DNA of 64,000 nt from an uncultured Bacteroidota bacterium (GTDB lineage Bacteria; Bacteroidota; Bacteroidia; 2-12-FULL-35-15). Shown in pieces: positions 19,422-27,118 of this stretch. The notes beneath the pieces were generated by a model. That model saw only the letters and a program-made list of their open reading frames with translations. It searched no databases and was not told where the DNA came from. A program made the position numbers and the translations under genes. Numbering within the stretch: the first letter of the stretch is position 1; the number at the start of each line of letters is the position of its first letter. The stretch spans positions 61,134 to 125,133 of the forward strand of contig CAINDA010000072.1 of assembly GCA_903847205.1 (NCBI GenBank), in the 5' to 3' direction.

Positions 19422-19510
19422 GGTGGGAGAGGGGGGAAGTTTAAATATATTGCTAAGGGTTTTGTTTTGGTCAATAGTTGCAAATGTTTGTTGATATGGA
19501 AGAACACCAA

Positions 19511-19861
19511 TTATTGGTGATGATGTTTTGTATAAACAGGTATTACCCAGGAAGTTTTAGAAATGGAATCTTTGCAACCCAAATTTGAGGTTATTATTAA
19601 TTTAACAATAAAAGAACCTTCTGCGGTATATTGATAGAAAGGATTTTGGCTTGTGCTTGCTGGGCTGCCATCACCAAAATCCCATTTCCAGCTCGTTATG
19701 CTGCCACTTGAAATTTTTGATGAATCACTGAAAAAAATATTCTTAAAACCACCTTCGCTAGTTAAACTGAAATTGGCAATAGGAGCAGGGTTTTCACCGC
19801 ATTGTGCATTTATATTCAAATTGAATAAGCCAAATGCTAATAGAATGTAAAGCTGTTTCAT
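19511..19861 (-). CDS. Small exported PKD-domain protein
   Basis: 116 residues: a signal peptide (MKQLYILLAFGLFNLNINAQ) followed by a single PKD domain, recognisable from SWKWDFGDGSPASTSQNPFYQY and FIVKLIITSNLGCKDS. PKD domains normally occur as modules within large secreted proteins; here one stands almost alone and ends in a His-rich tail (TKHHHQ). It carries no T9SS sorting domain. It could be the remnant of a longer protein or a genuine small one. Convergent with the esterase gene. Confidence 0.75.
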   Translation of the reverse strand: MKQLYILLAFGLFNLNINAQCGENPAPIANFSLTSEGGFKNIFFSDSSKISSGSITSWKWDFGDGSPASTSQNPFYQYTAEGSFIVKLIITSNLGCKDSISKTSWVIPVYTKHHHQ

Positions 19862-20008
19862 TTTTTTTAATTGTTATTTACAATTTATTTTCGCGCAAGC
19901 AATAATCTTCCTTCCATACAAATATACCTTATTCCCCACCTTCCAAATAAAAAAGATACGAGGCAAAACAGCCTCGCATCTTTAAAATAATAAACTGCTG
20001 CTGCATAT

Positions 20009-20704
20009 TTAAGAAATAGGCACAGTAAGCACACCAGTCCAAGGGCCGGCTAATTCAGGGTGTTTGGTATTATACCATCTGAAAAAGATATAAAGCGTTT
20101 TGCCTGAACTGGCAGCACCTGTATGCAGGGTAAAAGCTGCTTTGCTGCTGTGATCTTTAGTTAAACCGGCAGTTTCGGCATTTGCAGGTGCTGTACCGCC
20201 AATTTGGTATAAATACTGAACAGAATCGGCTCCGGCAGCAATACCAGCACGTTTGGCGGTGAGGGTGCGGCATTTAATTTTAACATCGCCTCCGCCTATG
20301 CTCTGCATACCTGCAACCACTGCAGCTTCAATAGCTGTATGGCTGTGTGTAGCAGCCGAGCCGGGTTTAATGTTAAAAGTTGCCAGGTCTTTAGTAGTAT
20401 TACTGCTTGGGGCAAGGGAAGCAATACGGTTTAAAAGATGATTTTCCTGATCTAATTTAATGCAATCGGTTATTATTTGATGCAGGCCGTCGGTAACTGC
20501 CGATGTACGGCTGTTTTTTTTGTCGTTGTATTTTGCAATTAAGGGCAGCCATGCGGTATTAAAGGCAGTCCATTGATCTAATTCGGTTTGCAGCCATACA
20601 AAACGGATCCAATTAGCGGGAGTACCGGCTAAAAGGTGAGCAAGTGTGTTTCCGATGTAAGTACTAAACAAAGGAATTGAACGGGGTATTCTTGAATCTG
20701 ACAT
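20009..20704 (-). CDS. Hypothetical protein next to heptapeptide-repeat ORF
   Basis: 231 residues, no signal peptide and no membrane helix. N-terminal half is helical (TPANWIRFVWLQTELDQWTAFNTAWLPLI); the C-terminal half looks beta-rich with a fibronectin-like end (TLYIFFRWYNTKHPELAGPWTG). I recognise no family. It lies 72 nt downstream of the heptapeptide-repeat ORF on the same strand, which suggests co-transcription. Codon use looks like that of its neighbours. Function unknown. Confidence 0.7.
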   Translation of the reverse strand: MSDSRIPRSIPLFSTYIGNTLAHLLAGTPANWIRFVWLQTELDQWTAFNTAWLPLIAKYNDKKNSRTSAVTDGLHQIITDCIKLDQENHLLNRIASLAPSSNTTKDLATFNIKPGSAATHSHTAIEAAVVAGMQSIGGGDVKIKCRTLTAKRAGIAAGADSVQYLYQIGGTAPANAETAGLTKDHSSKAAFTLHTGAASSGKTLYIFFRWYNTKHPELAGPWTGVLTVPIS

Positions 20705-20776
20705 GTTATGAAGTATAAAGTTTGTAATTATTAATTTTAAAACAGCTGTTTAAATCAGCCTGCTAAACGGGCAATG

Positions 20777-21103
20777 TTAAAATTTTGCGGCAGCGGTATA
20801 TTGCCATGGGGCTGCCGAATTGCAGAATGCAGCAAGAGGGTCGGGCTGCGCAGCGATGGAATACAGCTGCGCAGCTTCGGAAGCTGGAGGTGCAGCTTTA
20901 ACTCTGGGCTGCGCAGCCAGCATGTTAAGCTGCGCAGCCAGCAAGGGCAGCTGTGCAGCAATGCGGCTAGGCTGCGCAGCGTTGGAACTCAGCTGCGCAG
21001 CAATTATGTTCGGCTGCGCAGCCGATACTTCTGGCTGCGCAGCTTTAAATGAAAGCTGCACAGCTGAGAGTAATTGCTGCACGAAATTAAATAGCTGCTT
21101 CAT
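20777..21103 (-). CDS. Heptapeptide-repeat ORF (AAQ[P/L]xxx)
   Basis: 108 codons built almost entirely of seven-residue units: after MKQLFNFVQQ the units AAQPEVS, AAQPNII, AAQLSSN, AAQPSRI, AAQLPLL, AAQLNML, AAQPRVK and further variants follow without a break in register. Each unit is 21 bp, of which 10 are the palindrome GCTGCGCAGC and 11 vary freely. One palindrome variant is synonymous in this frame and another changes Ala to Val, so frame evidence is only moderate; other frames are also open through the array. It may be a real repeat protein or a DNA/RNA element that happens to be open. No signal peptide. Confidence 0.45.
   Translation of the reverse strand: MKQLFNFVQQLLSAVQLSFKAAQPEVSAAQPNIIAAQLSSNAAQPSRIAAQLPLLAAQLNMLAAQPRVKAAPPASEAAQLYSIAAQPDPLAAFCNSAAPWQYTAAAKF
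20850..21065. repeat. 21-bp periodic array of the palindrome GCTGCGCAGC
   Basis: The 10-bp palindrome GCTGCGCAGC, exact or with one or two changes, recurs about every 21 bp, separated by 11-nt spacers that share no sequence. Period 21 equals two helical turns, so all copies face the same side of the duplex, and each copy is its own reverse complement. One position in the array (around 20890) is degenerate. GC content is well above the surroundings. Confidence 0.85.
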
Positions 21104-21324
21104 GCCGGTATGTTTTTAAAAAACATAATACCGCGGCTGAAGCCGGAATTTCGGAGAATATAATAGCTTGAGATGTAAAAAGGCAACTTCATATCAATAC
21201 CGGCTCAATCAATTTTGAGCCGATAAGGATAGTAAAGAGTTTTTCATTAAAACATGATGCGTATCATACTCGTATGAAAAAGCAAGGCGGTGTGCCTTAA
21301 ATTAGGTTTGAATGGTATTTCGGC

Positions 21325-22395
21325 TTAACGCCCTACGTGTTTTAAATGCACAACGTGCGAACGTACTGCACTGAGCATAGTTGGGAATTCGAGGTAAGTA
21401 ATATTAAACTGCTCGCAGGTTTCGCGCACAAACTGGTTTATTTTAGGATAATGAATGTGGCTGATGCGGGGAAACAAATGGTGCTCTACCTGAAAGTTTA
21501 ACCCTCCTGTAAACCACGAAACAATTTTACTTTTAGTTGCAAAATCGGCAGTGGTTTTAACCTGGTGAACAGCCCATTCTTCATCAATTTTATGAGATTT
21601 TGTTTCAGGTGTAGAAAACTCAGTATTTTCAACAATATGCGCCAGCTGAAATACAACAGAAATAATAAATCCGCATACAAAAGCAATCACTAAAAAACCG
21701 ATAATTGTAGCAAGTACGCCCGCTGTAAACATCGGTACCACTAAAAATACGCCTATATAAAGCACTTTACTGATCCAAAAAATAAAATGTTCTTTAGTAT
21801 CCATCTTACGGAATTTAGTATCAGCAATTTTACCGGAAAAATATTTTGTAAAATCCTGCACAAAAATCCATAATACATAAGTTACGCCATATAAAACTAC
21901 CCAATAGATATGCTGAAAGCGGTGGTACCAGTATTTTTTTTGGTCTTCGTGCGTCCTTATCCAGGGCTTAATGTCAATATCATCATCCATCCCTTCAATG
22001 TTGGTGAATGAATGGTGGTTAACATTGTGTTTGCATTTCCAGATGTAAACGCTTCCGCCCATCGCATTAAGCGAATAGCCCATCATTTCATTTACCCAGG
22101 GGCGCTGAGAAAAACTTCCGTGAGCGCCGTCGTGCATAATGTTAAAACCGATAGCGGCCAAATTAACGCCCATTACTATACAAAGTAAAATGGAGATCCA
22201 TACAGGAGGAGTAAAAAACACGAGAATAGTATAAAGCGCTGCAGCGGATAAAAGAAGGAGTATTGTTTTTATAAATAGTTTATAATTACCGGTCTGACTT
22301 ATATTATTCGAATTGAAATAGGCATCAACTTTTTCTTTTAAAGCATTGAAAAAATCGCTGTTTTTGTTATTAAAACTTACTTTTTGCATTTTCAT
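21325..22395 (-). CDS. Membrane fatty acid desaturase (acyl-CoA/lipid desaturase)
   Basis: 356-residue integral membrane di-iron enzyme. The three histidine boxes are present: HDGAH at 88-92, HNVNHH at 123-128, and QVEHH at 302-306. A glutamine in place of the first histidine of box 3 is characteristic of front-end (delta-5/delta-6 type) desaturases. Four hydrophobic stretches lie around 42-86 and 190-240. It would introduce a double bond into membrane acyl chains using an electron donor; no cytochrome b5 domain is fused. Regiospecificity is not readable from sequence. The DUF4442 gene lies 79 nt upstream. Confidence 0.92.
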   Translation of the reverse strand: MKMQKVSFNNKNSDFFNALKEKVDAYFNSNNISQTGNYKLFIKTILLLLSAAALYTILVFFTPPVWISILLCIVMGVNLAAIGFNIMHDGAHGSFSQRPWVNEMMGYSLNAMGGSVYIWKCKHNVNHHSFTNIEGMDDDIDIKPWIRTHEDQKKYWYHRFQHIYWVVLYGVTYVLWIFVQDFTKYFSGKIADTKFRKMDTKEHFIFWISKVLYIGVFLVVPMFTAGVLATIIGFLVIAFVCGFIISVVFQLAHIVENTEFSTPETKSHKIDEEWAVHQVKTTADFATKSKIVSWFTGGLNFQVEHHLFPRISHIHYPKINQFVRETCEQFNITYLEFPTMLSAVRSHVVHLKHVGR

Positions 22396-22474
22396 TTTTA
22401 TTGGTTAATACTCAAAGATAACGATAAAAATCCCATCTATTTATATTGGTTCTATTTAAAACTGTTAATAAATG

Positions 22475-22954
22475 CTAAGCTTTAACTTTCACTGACCATG
22501 TAAAAATAAATTCAGCAACAATATCGCCCGCTTCGTCTTTGCCTATGGCAGATGCGTCAACCAATACACCTTCGCCGCTTTGTTTGGCTTTGTTAATAAA
22601 TTCATTAAATAAAAGTCCGTCGGAGCATACAAATGTAATTTTACCAACAGCCTTTTTATGAAAAATCGACTGATTCTTTATAATAAGCATTGATACTGCA
22701 GGTTTTGAATCATAGATGCTATTGAGCGCCAGCAGGCCGGTAGCCATTTCAGCAGCCATAGCCAGGCAGGCAAAATACATAGAGCGAAAAGGATTTTGAG
22801 TAATCCAGCCGTATTTAACTGTTGTGATGCCTCTTTCATCATTCAGCTCCTGCACACGGATACCCGCAATAAACGCCAGCGGTAATTTTTGAAGCAGGTA
22901 CAATTTGAACAAAAAAGGATTATTAACTAATTTTTGAAATTTATTTGTTTTCAT
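22475..22954 (-). CDS. DUF4442 hotdog-fold protein
   Basis: 159 residues from the ATG at 22954 (MKTNKFQKLVNNPF); a longer reading from 22993 adds 13 polar residues without support, so I prefer the shorter start. The segment VKYGWITQNPFRSMYFACLAMAAEMATG is characteristic of DUF4442, a hotdog-fold family related to thioesterases of the PaaI type. Enzymatic activity is not established for the family. It precedes the desaturase on the same strand, which hints at a lipid-related role (inference). Confidence 0.8.
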   Translation of the reverse strand: MKTNKFQKLVNNPFLFKLYLLQKLPLAFIAGIRVQELNDERGITTVKYGWITQNPFRSMYFACLAMAAEMATGLLALNSIYDSKPAVSMLIIKNQSIFHKKAVGKITFVCSDGLLFNEFINKAKQSGEGVLVDASAIGKDEAGDIVAEFIFTWSVKVKA

Positions 22955-23038
22955 GTTTTTATTTTTTTGTTCTCTTTGTAAATCTACTCCCATAAAAAAG
23001 GGGTAAAAACGGGTTTGCTTTTCTTATTTTTTATTTGT

Positions 23039-23227
23039 CATTGTCCATTGTCCATTGTCCATTGTCCATTGCCCATTGCCCATTGTCCATTGTCCATTTT
23101 CCATTGCCCATTGCCCATTGCCCATTGCCCATTGCCCATTGCCCATTGTCCATTTTCCATTGCCCATTGCCCATTGCCCATTGTCCATTGTCCATTGTCC
23201 ATTTTCCATTGCCCATTGTCCATTGCC
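23039..23227. repeat. Heptanucleotide tandem repeat, 27 units
   Basis: Twenty-seven consecutive 7-bp units with no indel, of three kinds: CATTGTC, CATTGCC and CATTTTC. The variants are ordered in blocks. It begins 85 nt upstream of the DUF4442 start and ends 7 nt before the mvaB stop codon, so it separates two minus-strand genes. Because 7 is not a multiple of 3, frames in it stay open by chance; the apparent ORFs on both strands are artefacts. Confidence 0.97.
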
Positions 23228-23233
23228 AATTCG

Positions 23234-24085
23234 CTATTCCTTAGGAAACGTACTGTCCATTAAAATCATTGCATCTGAAAAAGCCTGTTCATCAATGCCT
23301 GAAGGAATATTTTTTTTCTTAAAATAGCTTAATAAATTTTCAGTCGGCATATTGCCAGTTAATTTATCTGCTGCCATGGGGCAGCCCCCGTATCCTTTAA
23401 GGGCAGCATCAAAACGCCGGCATCCACTCAAATATGCGGCATTAATTTTTTCTTCCCATGTATCAGGCGTGGTATGCAGGTGTGCCCCGATTTCAATACC
23501 CGGAAATTCAGGAATTAACTTTGAAAAAAGATAAGAAATATTCTGAGGATTGGAAACACCTGTAGTATCAGACAAGGCAATAATCTGAATGCCCATTTTA
23601 GCTAACCGTTTTGTCCAGATTACAGCAGTATCGCTGCTCCACTCATCCCCGTATGGATTGCCGAATGCCATGGAAATATAAACAACCAGTTCTTTTTTAT
23701 TGCGCACGCATAAATCCTGGATTTCCTCAACTCTTGTTAATGATTCTGTAATAGAAGAATTTGTATTCCGCTGCTGAAATGTTTCAGATATAGAAAATGG
23801 AAAACCTAAATAGCTGATCTCGTCAAATTCAACAGCATCCTGTGCTCCGCGCACATTTGCAATAATTGCCAGCAGTTTAGATTTAGATGAACTTAAATCC
23901 AGCTGCTCCAAAACCTGCGCTGTATCGCGTAATTGGGGAATAGCTTTTGGTGAAACAAAACTTCCGAAATCAATTGTATCAAAACCAACTTTTAATAATG
24001 AATTTATATAGGCTGCTTTTTTTTCAGTCGGAATAAATTCATGGATGCCTTGCATCGCATCACGCGGACATTCGATTAGTTTCAT
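23234..24085 (-). CDS. mvaB: Hydroxymethylglutaryl-CoA lyase
   Basis: 283-aa TIM-barrel lyase of the DRE family that splits HMG-CoA into acetyl-CoA and acetoacetate, the last step of leucine breakdown. Seen: N-terminal IECPRDAMQG with the catalytic Arg-Asp pair, the SDTTGVSNP strand, GAHLHTTPDTW metal ligands, and the family signature RRFDAALKGYGGCPMAADKLTGN with its active-site cysteine near the C-terminus. Length is normal. The stop lies 7 nt from the heptanucleotide repeat. pyrD is 41 nt upstream on the same strand. Confidence 0.95.
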   Translation of the reverse strand: MKLIECPRDAMQGIHEFIPTEKKAAYINSLLKVGFDTIDFGSFVSPKAIPQLRDTAQVLEQLDLSSSKSKLLAIIANVRGAQDAVEFDEISYLGFPFSISETFQQRNTNSSITESLTRVEEIQDLCVRNKKELVVYISMAFGNPYGDEWSSDTAVIWTKRLAKMGIQIIALSDTTGVSNPQNISYLFSKLIPEFPGIEIGAHLHTTPDTWEEKINAAYLSGCRRFDAALKGYGGCPMAADKLTGNMPTENLLSYFKKKNIPSGIDEQAFSDAMILMDSTFPKE

Positions 24086-24126
24086 ATTGCCTCTCTTTAA
24101 CTCCCTTCAATGGGGAGCAATTTTTG

Positions 24127-25206
24127 TTATAAATTACGCCCTTTTACCCGCTGTCTTCCGAAGGGTGATGGGGAAATGTGCTTTAAAATTTCTTTGTTAA
24201 TTTTCTTAGCTATTGCAGGTCCTTCATAAATAAAGCCTGTGTAAATCTGCACAAGGCTCGCTCCGGCATTTAATTTTTCAATCGCATCTGCAGCAGAATG
24301 AATACCGCCGGAAGCAATAATAGGAAACGCCTTATTTGATTTATCGCTTAAATATTTTACAACTTCTGTTGAGCGTTTTGTCAGCGGTTTACCGCTTAAA
24401 CCGCCGGCACCCATTTTTTGAAGTTCAGAATCTGAAGCATGGAGATTTGCTCTTGAAATTGTTGTATTAGAGGCTATGATGCCGTCAATTTTTGTTTCCT
24501 TAACGATGTCAATTATATCATCTAATTGTTCGTTTGTCAAATCCGGCGCAATTTTTAAAAGAATAGGTTTCGGATTTTTTTTCTTTGCATTTATCTCTTT
24601 CAGCCGTTTCAGTAAATGTGTAAGAGGTTCCTTATCCTGCAGTGCACGCAGATTTGGTGTATTGGGCGAACTCACGTTTACAGCAAAATAATCTACGTAA
24701 TCAAATAAAGATTCAAAACATTTTTCGTAATCGCTGACAGCTTCTTCATTAGGAGTAATTTTATTTTTACCGATGTTGCCGCCTATAATAATTTTAGTTT
24801 TCCGGTTTTTCAGCCTAAGGGTTGCAGCTTCCGCGCCTTCGTTATTAAAGCCCATGCGGTTAATCAGTGCGTTATCTTCTGGAAGGCGGAACATGCGTGG
24901 TTTCTCATTTCCCGGCTGTGCCTTTGGAGTAAGCGTTCCGATTTCAATAAAACCGAAACCGAAATTTCCAAGTTCATCGAACAGTTTTGCATCCTTATCA
25001 AAACCTGCTGCAAGGCCTATGGGGTTGGGAAATGTGAGTCCGAATAATTTACGCTCCAGGCTTGAATCCTCAATTACATAAATACTTTTCACAAGCTGAG
25101 ATATACCTGGGATTTTAAACAAGAATTTAATGGCTTTAAAAACAAAATGATGTATTGTTTCCGGCTGGAACAGAAAAAAAATTGGTCTTAAAATAGCTTT
25201 ATACAT
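24127..25206 (-). CDS. pyrD: Dihydroorotate dehydrogenase (quinone), class 2
   Basis: 359-aa FMN enzyme oxidising dihydroorotate to orotate in pyrimidine synthesis, passing electrons to membrane quinone. The N-terminal amphipathic helix ([26 protein letters not shown]) is the class 2 membrane anchor and quinone tunnel. Core motifs: [35 protein letters not shown] with the class 2 catalytic serine, and [10 protein letters not shown] / IASGGIHSA near the FMN phosphate. Length is typical. It is followed by mvaB after 41 nt, probably the same transcript. Confidence 0.96.
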   Translation of the reverse strand: MYKAILRPIFFLFQPETIHHFVFKAIKFLFKIPGISQLVKSIYVIEDSSLERKLFGLTFPNPIGLAAGFDKDAKLFDELGNFGFGFIEIGTLTPKAQPGNEKPRMFRLPEDNALINRMGFNNEGAEAATLRLKNRKTKIIIGGNIGKNKITPNEEAVSDYEKCFESLFDYVDYFAVNVSSPNTPNLRALQDKEPLTHLLKRLKEINAKKKNPKPILLKIAPDLTNEQLDDIIDIVKETKIDGIIASNTTISRANLHASDSELQKMGAGGLSGKPLTKRSTEVVKYLSDKSNKAFPIIASGGIHSAADAIEKLNAGASLVQIYTGFIYEGPAIAKKINKEILKHISPSPFGRQRVKGRNL

Positions 25207-25281
25207 ACGCCCTTTATTTCTTTACGAAAGTACAATAAATTCGCATTATCTCCGATACTTATGAAAAGTACTGCGGCAGAT

Positions 25282-26304
25282 TTACTTCAAATCAGGAGCA
25301 TCGCATTTTAGAATAAAAGGGTCGAAAATCTGAGAAATATAAAGACTGCCATTATAATACAATGCTGTAGATCCGCCGCTGATGTCTGACCCGTCATTTG
25401 AATACACAGCTTTGTATTCACCAGTGCTGATATTTACTCTGTAAACAACAGTGGGAGATAGGTTTTTAGAATTTATAGAATGTTTTATGAGTGCATACTG
25501 ATGAAGATGTGCGGTGACCAAAATTTCGTTATCGTTTATGAATGTAATGTTATCAAGCCCTTTGAGTTTAGCAATTGTTTTCGGAAGGTAAATGTCCTTG
25601 TTATCGCTGGTGTTTTGCAGTTTGTAAAGTTTGTTGCTTCTTGTGGTTGAAAGGAGTACAAAGTCTATCGGGCAGTTATGCACAGCAATTCCGTTTGAAT
25701 AGCAAAACCGGTTTGCCGCAACATTCCATTTTTGGTTTTCCGGATTATAATGTACTACATTTGATTTTTTTAATTTCAAAAATTGTTCAAGTGTATTTCC
25801 ATGTTTATGTGCATCGTTAGTAACAAAAACTTCGCCGGAACAGCTTGCCGTAACATCGTTTGGGGAAACCAGCAGAGGTGAATCCATCTTCTCTTTGAAT
25901 TCAAGATGATCCGAAAATACTTTGTAAACAATAATCGAGTGCTCTTTTTTCGGGGAGTTATGGGACACACAATACAACAGAAGTTCTCCTTTTAGATTTT
26001 TGACCAAATCAATCCCATGAGGATTAAATACCATGTTATTCGGTTCATTCAGTCTTTTTAAAATTTTAAAACTGTTGTTACTGAGGTTTACCTCACAGAT
26101 TTCACTGTATTGAGCTTCGGTCTTTCTTCTTTGGTGACAGGAAACAAGCAAGCGTGGTGAAGAAGAGCTTAGGGTATCCAGAACAAAATCTTCAGGGCCC
26201 ATTCCTACGGGGATTCTAATATTGTTTCTGTGCTGTGCGATAGGAAGTCTTGAAGAACAAGAGGCAAAGACGAAAATAAAGGCTATTTGAAAAAAGGTTT
26301 TCAT
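25282..26304 (-). CDS. Lipoprotein with paraoxonase/SMP-30-like beta-propeller
   Basis: 340 residues starting with a lipoprotein signal (FIFVFASCSS, Cys at 16). The body shows propeller-like blades with VGMGPEDFVLD, NPHGIDLVKN, SPNDVTASCSGEVFVTNDAH, FCYSNGIAVHNCPIDFVLLS and LKGLDNITFINDNEILVTAH, placing Asn/Asp calcium ligands as in arylesterase/paraoxonase and SMP-30 proteins. These hydrolyse lactones or esters, but the substrate cannot be told. It stands alone and is divergent from the mntR-like gene. Confidence 0.75.
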   Translation of the reverse strand: MKTFFQIAFIFVFASCSSRLPIAQHRNNIRIPVGMGPEDFVLDTLSSSSPRLLVSCHQRRKTEAQYSEICEVNLSNNSFKILKRLNEPNNMVFNPHGIDLVKNLKGELLLYCVSHNSPKKEHSIIVYKVFSDHLEFKEKMDSPLLVSPNDVTASCSGEVFVTNDAHKHGNTLEQFLKLKKSNVVHYNPENQKWNVAANRFCYSNGIAVHNCPIDFVLLSTTRSNKLYKLQNTSDNKDIYLPKTIAKLKGLDNITFINDNEILVTAHLHQYALIKHSINSKNLSPTVVYRVNISTGEYKAVYSNDGSDISGGSTALYYNGSLYISQIFDPFILKCDAPDLK

Positions 26305-26384
26305 AGTTTCAGATTTTGAGATTCATGTCATCTAAAAATTTAACAAATATAAATTAAAGTTTTAGAATCATATCTTTAATATTA

Positions 26385-26402
26385 TTTTAGACTAGTCTAA
26401 AA
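26385..26402. promoter_or_regulatory. Probable operator of the DtxR/MntR-type regulator
   Basis: TTTTAGACTAGTCTAAAA, an 18-bp perfect inverted repeat. It is 56 nt upstream of the regulator's start codon and 31 nt before its -7 box. Size and symmetry suit a DtxR/MntR dimer site, so autoregulation of the regulator-transporter pair by metal is likely. It could also affect the divergent lipoprotein gene. Confidence 0.7.
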
Positions 26403-26432
26403 GTTATTTTAAGGAGTTGTAAATTGTTTTTA

Positions 26433-26440
26433 TATATTTG
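26433..26440 (+). promoter_or_regulatory. -7 box of the mntR-mntH operon
   Basis: TATATTTG, a full match to TAnnTTTG, 18 nt before the start codon. The -33 region is weak, which is common for regulated promoters. Confidence 0.5.
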
Positions 26441-26458
26441 TCTTAAATTTATTATTCC

Positions 26459-27118
26459 ATGATTTCATTTACTGAGGAAAACTATCTTAAAGCAATTTAT
26501 CACCTGATAGAACAGGAGGGAGAGGCGGTAACAACTAATGCAATTGCTGAAAAAATTAATACTAAAGCTGCTTCTGTAACCGATATGCTTAAAAAACTTT
26601 CGGATAAAAAACTGATTAACTATCAAAAATATCAAGGAGTAACACTTACGCCGAAAGGAGAAAAGACGGCTCTTAATATTATCAGAAAACAGCGTTTATG
26701 GGAAATGTTTTTGGTAGAAAAACTTGATTTTAAATGGGACGAAGTTCATGATGCAGCAGAGCAGCTTGAACATATTAAATCCGATAAATTGATTGAACAG
26801 CTCGACAAGTTTTTAAATTACCCCAAGGTTGATCCGCATGGTGATCCCATACCTGACGCGAAAGGAAGACTGCAGATTCAAAAATCACATCTGTTGTCGA
26901 AATTCAAGAAAAATGACGTATGTATTATGACCGGTGTTGTTGACCATTCCCCAGCTTTTTTGCAGTATCTGGATAAATCAGGAATCACATTAGGAAATGA
27001 AATTAAAATAAAAGAAATTATTGAGTTCGACCGCTCACTGCAAATTATTACCGGCAGACAAAAAACAATTTTTATCAGTAATGATGTTGCGAAAAATATT
27101 TTAGTAATTGCTAAATAA
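26459..27118 (+). CDS. mntR: DtxR/MntR-family metal-dependent transcriptional regulator
   Basis: 219 residues. N-terminal winged helix (ISFTEENYLKAIYHLI; TNAIAEKINTKAASVTDMLKKL) is typical of the DtxR family, followed by the dimerisation and metal-binding domain (LDFKWDEVHDAAEQLEHI with the Glu/His ligands) and a FeoA/SH3-like C-terminal domain. With Mn(II) or Fe(II) bound it should repress the operator upstream. The stop codon overlaps the start of the NRAMP gene (TAATG), so the two are translationally coupled, which supports a manganese/iron homeostasis role. Mn versus Fe specificity is inferred. Confidence 0.92.
   Translation: MISFTEENYLKAIYHLIEQEGEAVTTNAIAEKINTKAASVTDMLKKLSDKKLINYQKYQGVTLTPKGEKTALNIIRKQRLWEMFLVEKLDFKWDEVHDAAEQLEHIKSDKLIEQLDKFLNYPKVDPHGDPIPDAKGRLQIQKSHLLSKFKKNDVCIMTGVVDHSPAFLQYLDKSGITLGNEIKIKEIIEFDRSLQIITGRQKTIFISNDVAKNILVIAK

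Noticed and set aside
20850..21065. CRISPR array
   Set aside because: Repeat is only a 10-bp palindrome and spacers only 11 nt; no cas genes nearby.
20820..21119. Plus-strand frames through the 21-bp array
   Set aside because: Open only because the 21-bp unit lacks stops in most frames; no start context, and the minus frame fits the gene order better.
23015..23327. Several ORFs on both strands in the heptanucleotide repeat
   Set aside because: A 7-bp unit without stops keeps all frames open; products are pure repeats.
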